Positions 7,121 to 8,065 of a stretch of DNA of 8,065 bases are shown here, in pieces. Each line of letters starts with the position of its first letter. The stretch's first letter is position 1. A program made the translations under genes and the position numbers. Origin of the DNA: Chromatiales bacterium. GTDB taxonomy: Bacteria; Pseudomonadota; Gammaproteobacteria; JACCYU01. The stretch lies in the NCBI GenBank assembly GCA_031177845.1, contig JAPSGG010000050.1, forward strand, positions 1 to 8,065, in the 5' to 3' direction. Under the pieces are notes generated by a model. It saw only the letters and a list, made by a program, of their open reading frames with translations. It searched no databases and was not told the DNA's origin.

Positions 7121-8065
7121 TCAAACCGTCGTGTTTTCGAGGAGCATGGCGCCGCCTTGACCGCCGCCGATGCACAGCGCGGCCACGCCGCGTCGAGCCT
7201 TATGACGCTTTAGTACCTTCAATAGGTGCAACACGATGCGCGCGCCGCTGGCCCCAACGGGATGACCCAGGCTGATGCCGCCGCCATCGACGTTCAGGCG
7301 CTCGCGCGGGATCTCGCCGAAGGCATTATCCAAACCAAGTTCTTGCTGGCAATAACGGCGATCGCCCCACGCCGCGAGACAGGCGAGTACCTGCGCTGCG
7401 AAGGCCTCATTCAGCTCCCAGTAATCGATTTGATGAGCTGCCAGCCCGTGCCGCTGCAACAGGGGTACGACCGCATGCACCGGACCTAAGCCCATTTGCG
7501 CCGGATCGACGCCCGCCCACTCGCAATCGATGATGCGGCCCAGCACATTGAGATCGTGGGCCCTAACTGCGGATTCACTGGCCAGCATCAACCAAGCCGC
7601 GCCGTCCGAGATCTGGGCACTGTTGCCGGCTGTGACATCGCCGTAGGGCTGATCGAACACGGGCTTGAGCATCGCAAGCTTTTCCATCGACGTGTCAGGA
7701 CGCACGCCGTCATCGTGCTCGTACACAGTGCCCTTAGCATCGTACGTGGCTTCGATCTCATCGAGGTGACCGGCTTCCTGCGCCCTGCTCAACCTCCAGT
7801 GGCTATCACAGGCATAGGCGTCCATCTGCTCACGACTGATCTTGAATCGATGCGCCAGGATTTCCGCGGTCTGCCCCATGGAAAGGCCGGTGTTAGGATC
7901 GGTCAAGCCCTTGAGTAGGCTGATTACCGGCGCCAAGTGCTCCGGCCGCAGGCGGCCGAGCGTCTTGAATCGCCGCCAGCCACCAGTCGCCCGCCAGCCC
8001 GCTAACCATTCAACCAGTGCCTCGCTCCATAGCAGCGGCGCTCGGCTCATGACTTCCACGCCGCC
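7121..8065 (-). CDS. fadI: 3-ketoacyl-CoA thiolase, FadI type (5' part beyond the right window edge)
   Basis: Beta subunit of the fatty acid oxidation complex; it cleaves 3-ketoacyl-CoA with CoA to give acetyl-CoA and a shortened acyl-CoA. The frame is open from the window edge (GGVEVMSRAPLL) to TGA, giving 314 visible residues. FadI proteins are about 430-440 long, so roughly 110-125 N-terminal residues, including the nucleophilic cysteine, lie outside. The GTG at 8059 is an internal valine in the conserved GGxExMS motif, not a start. Visible motifs are LSMGQTAE, a thiolase loop domain, DDGVRPDTSMEKLAMLKPVF, VTAGNSAQISDGAAW, ELNEAFAAQ, GGGISLGHPVGASGAR (active-site His codon 7264-7262) and CIGGGQGGAM (second active-site Cys codon 7174-7172). 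The long loop segment between APLL and GLSMGQTAE fits the FadI/trifunctional-protein-beta type. So does the gene order thiolase then alpha subunit, which is as in E. coli fadIJ and opposite to fadBA. Confidence 0.93.
   Translation of the reverse strand, partial: GGVEVMSRAPLLWSEALVEWLAGWRATGGWRRFKTLGRLRPEHLAPVISLLKGLTDPNTGLSMGQTAEILAHRFKISREQMDAYACDSHWRLSRAQEAGHLDEIEATYDAKGTVYEHDDGVRPDTSMEKLAMLKPVFDQPYGDVTAGNSAQISDGAAWLMLASESAVRAHDLNVLGRIIDCEWAGVDPAQMGLGPVHAVVPLLQRHGLAAHQIDYWELNEAFAAQVLACLAAWGDRRYCQQELGLDNAFGEIPRERLNVDGGGISLGHPVGASGARIVLHLLKVLKRHKARRGVAALCIGGGQGGAMLLENTTV

Overview
The window looks like an ordinary chromosomal stretch from a GC-rich proteobacterium, most likely a gammaproteobacterium. 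The evidence is the gene order sucA-sucB-lpd, a thiolase-first fadI-fadJ pair, and protein motifs that closely follow the enterobacterial/pseudomonad versions. Nothing in the window fixes the genus. All large open frames correspond to well-known central-metabolism enzymes. I saw no mobile elements, RNA genes, CRISPR arrays or tandem repeats.

Left part, + strand (1-5132): the 3' three-quarters of sucA (2-oxoglutarate dehydrogenase E1, cut by the left edge), then complete sucB (dihydrolipoyl succinyltransferase E2) and complete lpd (dihydrolipoyl dehydrogenase E3). Together they encode all three components of the 2-oxoglutarate dehydrogenase complex, which converts 2-oxoglutarate, CoA and NAD+ to succinyl-CoA, CO2 and NADH in the TCA cycle. 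The genes are separated by 175 bp (sucA-sucB) and 72 bp (sucB-lpd). The larger gap contains two possible hairpins and a weak promoter-like sequence.

Right part, - strand (5173-8065): a beta-oxidation pair read right to left. A FadI-type 3-ketoacyl-CoA thiolase, cut by the right edge and lacking its N-terminal part with the nucleophilic cysteine, is followed with a 1-nt gap by a FadJ-type bifunctional enoyl-CoA hydratase/3-hydroxyacyl-CoA dehydrogenase. The two would form the alpha/beta fatty acid oxidation complex that releases acetyl-CoA, which the TCA cycle then oxidises.

The two operons converge with only 40 bp between the lpd and fadJ stop codons and no convincing terminator. The most notable oddity is that FadJ appears to lack the last ~50-60 residues usual in its family and ends right at that junction. 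Other small points are non-ATG starts for sucB (GTG) and fadJ (probably TTG), and the structured sucA-sucB gap. I found no sign of a previously undescribed system.
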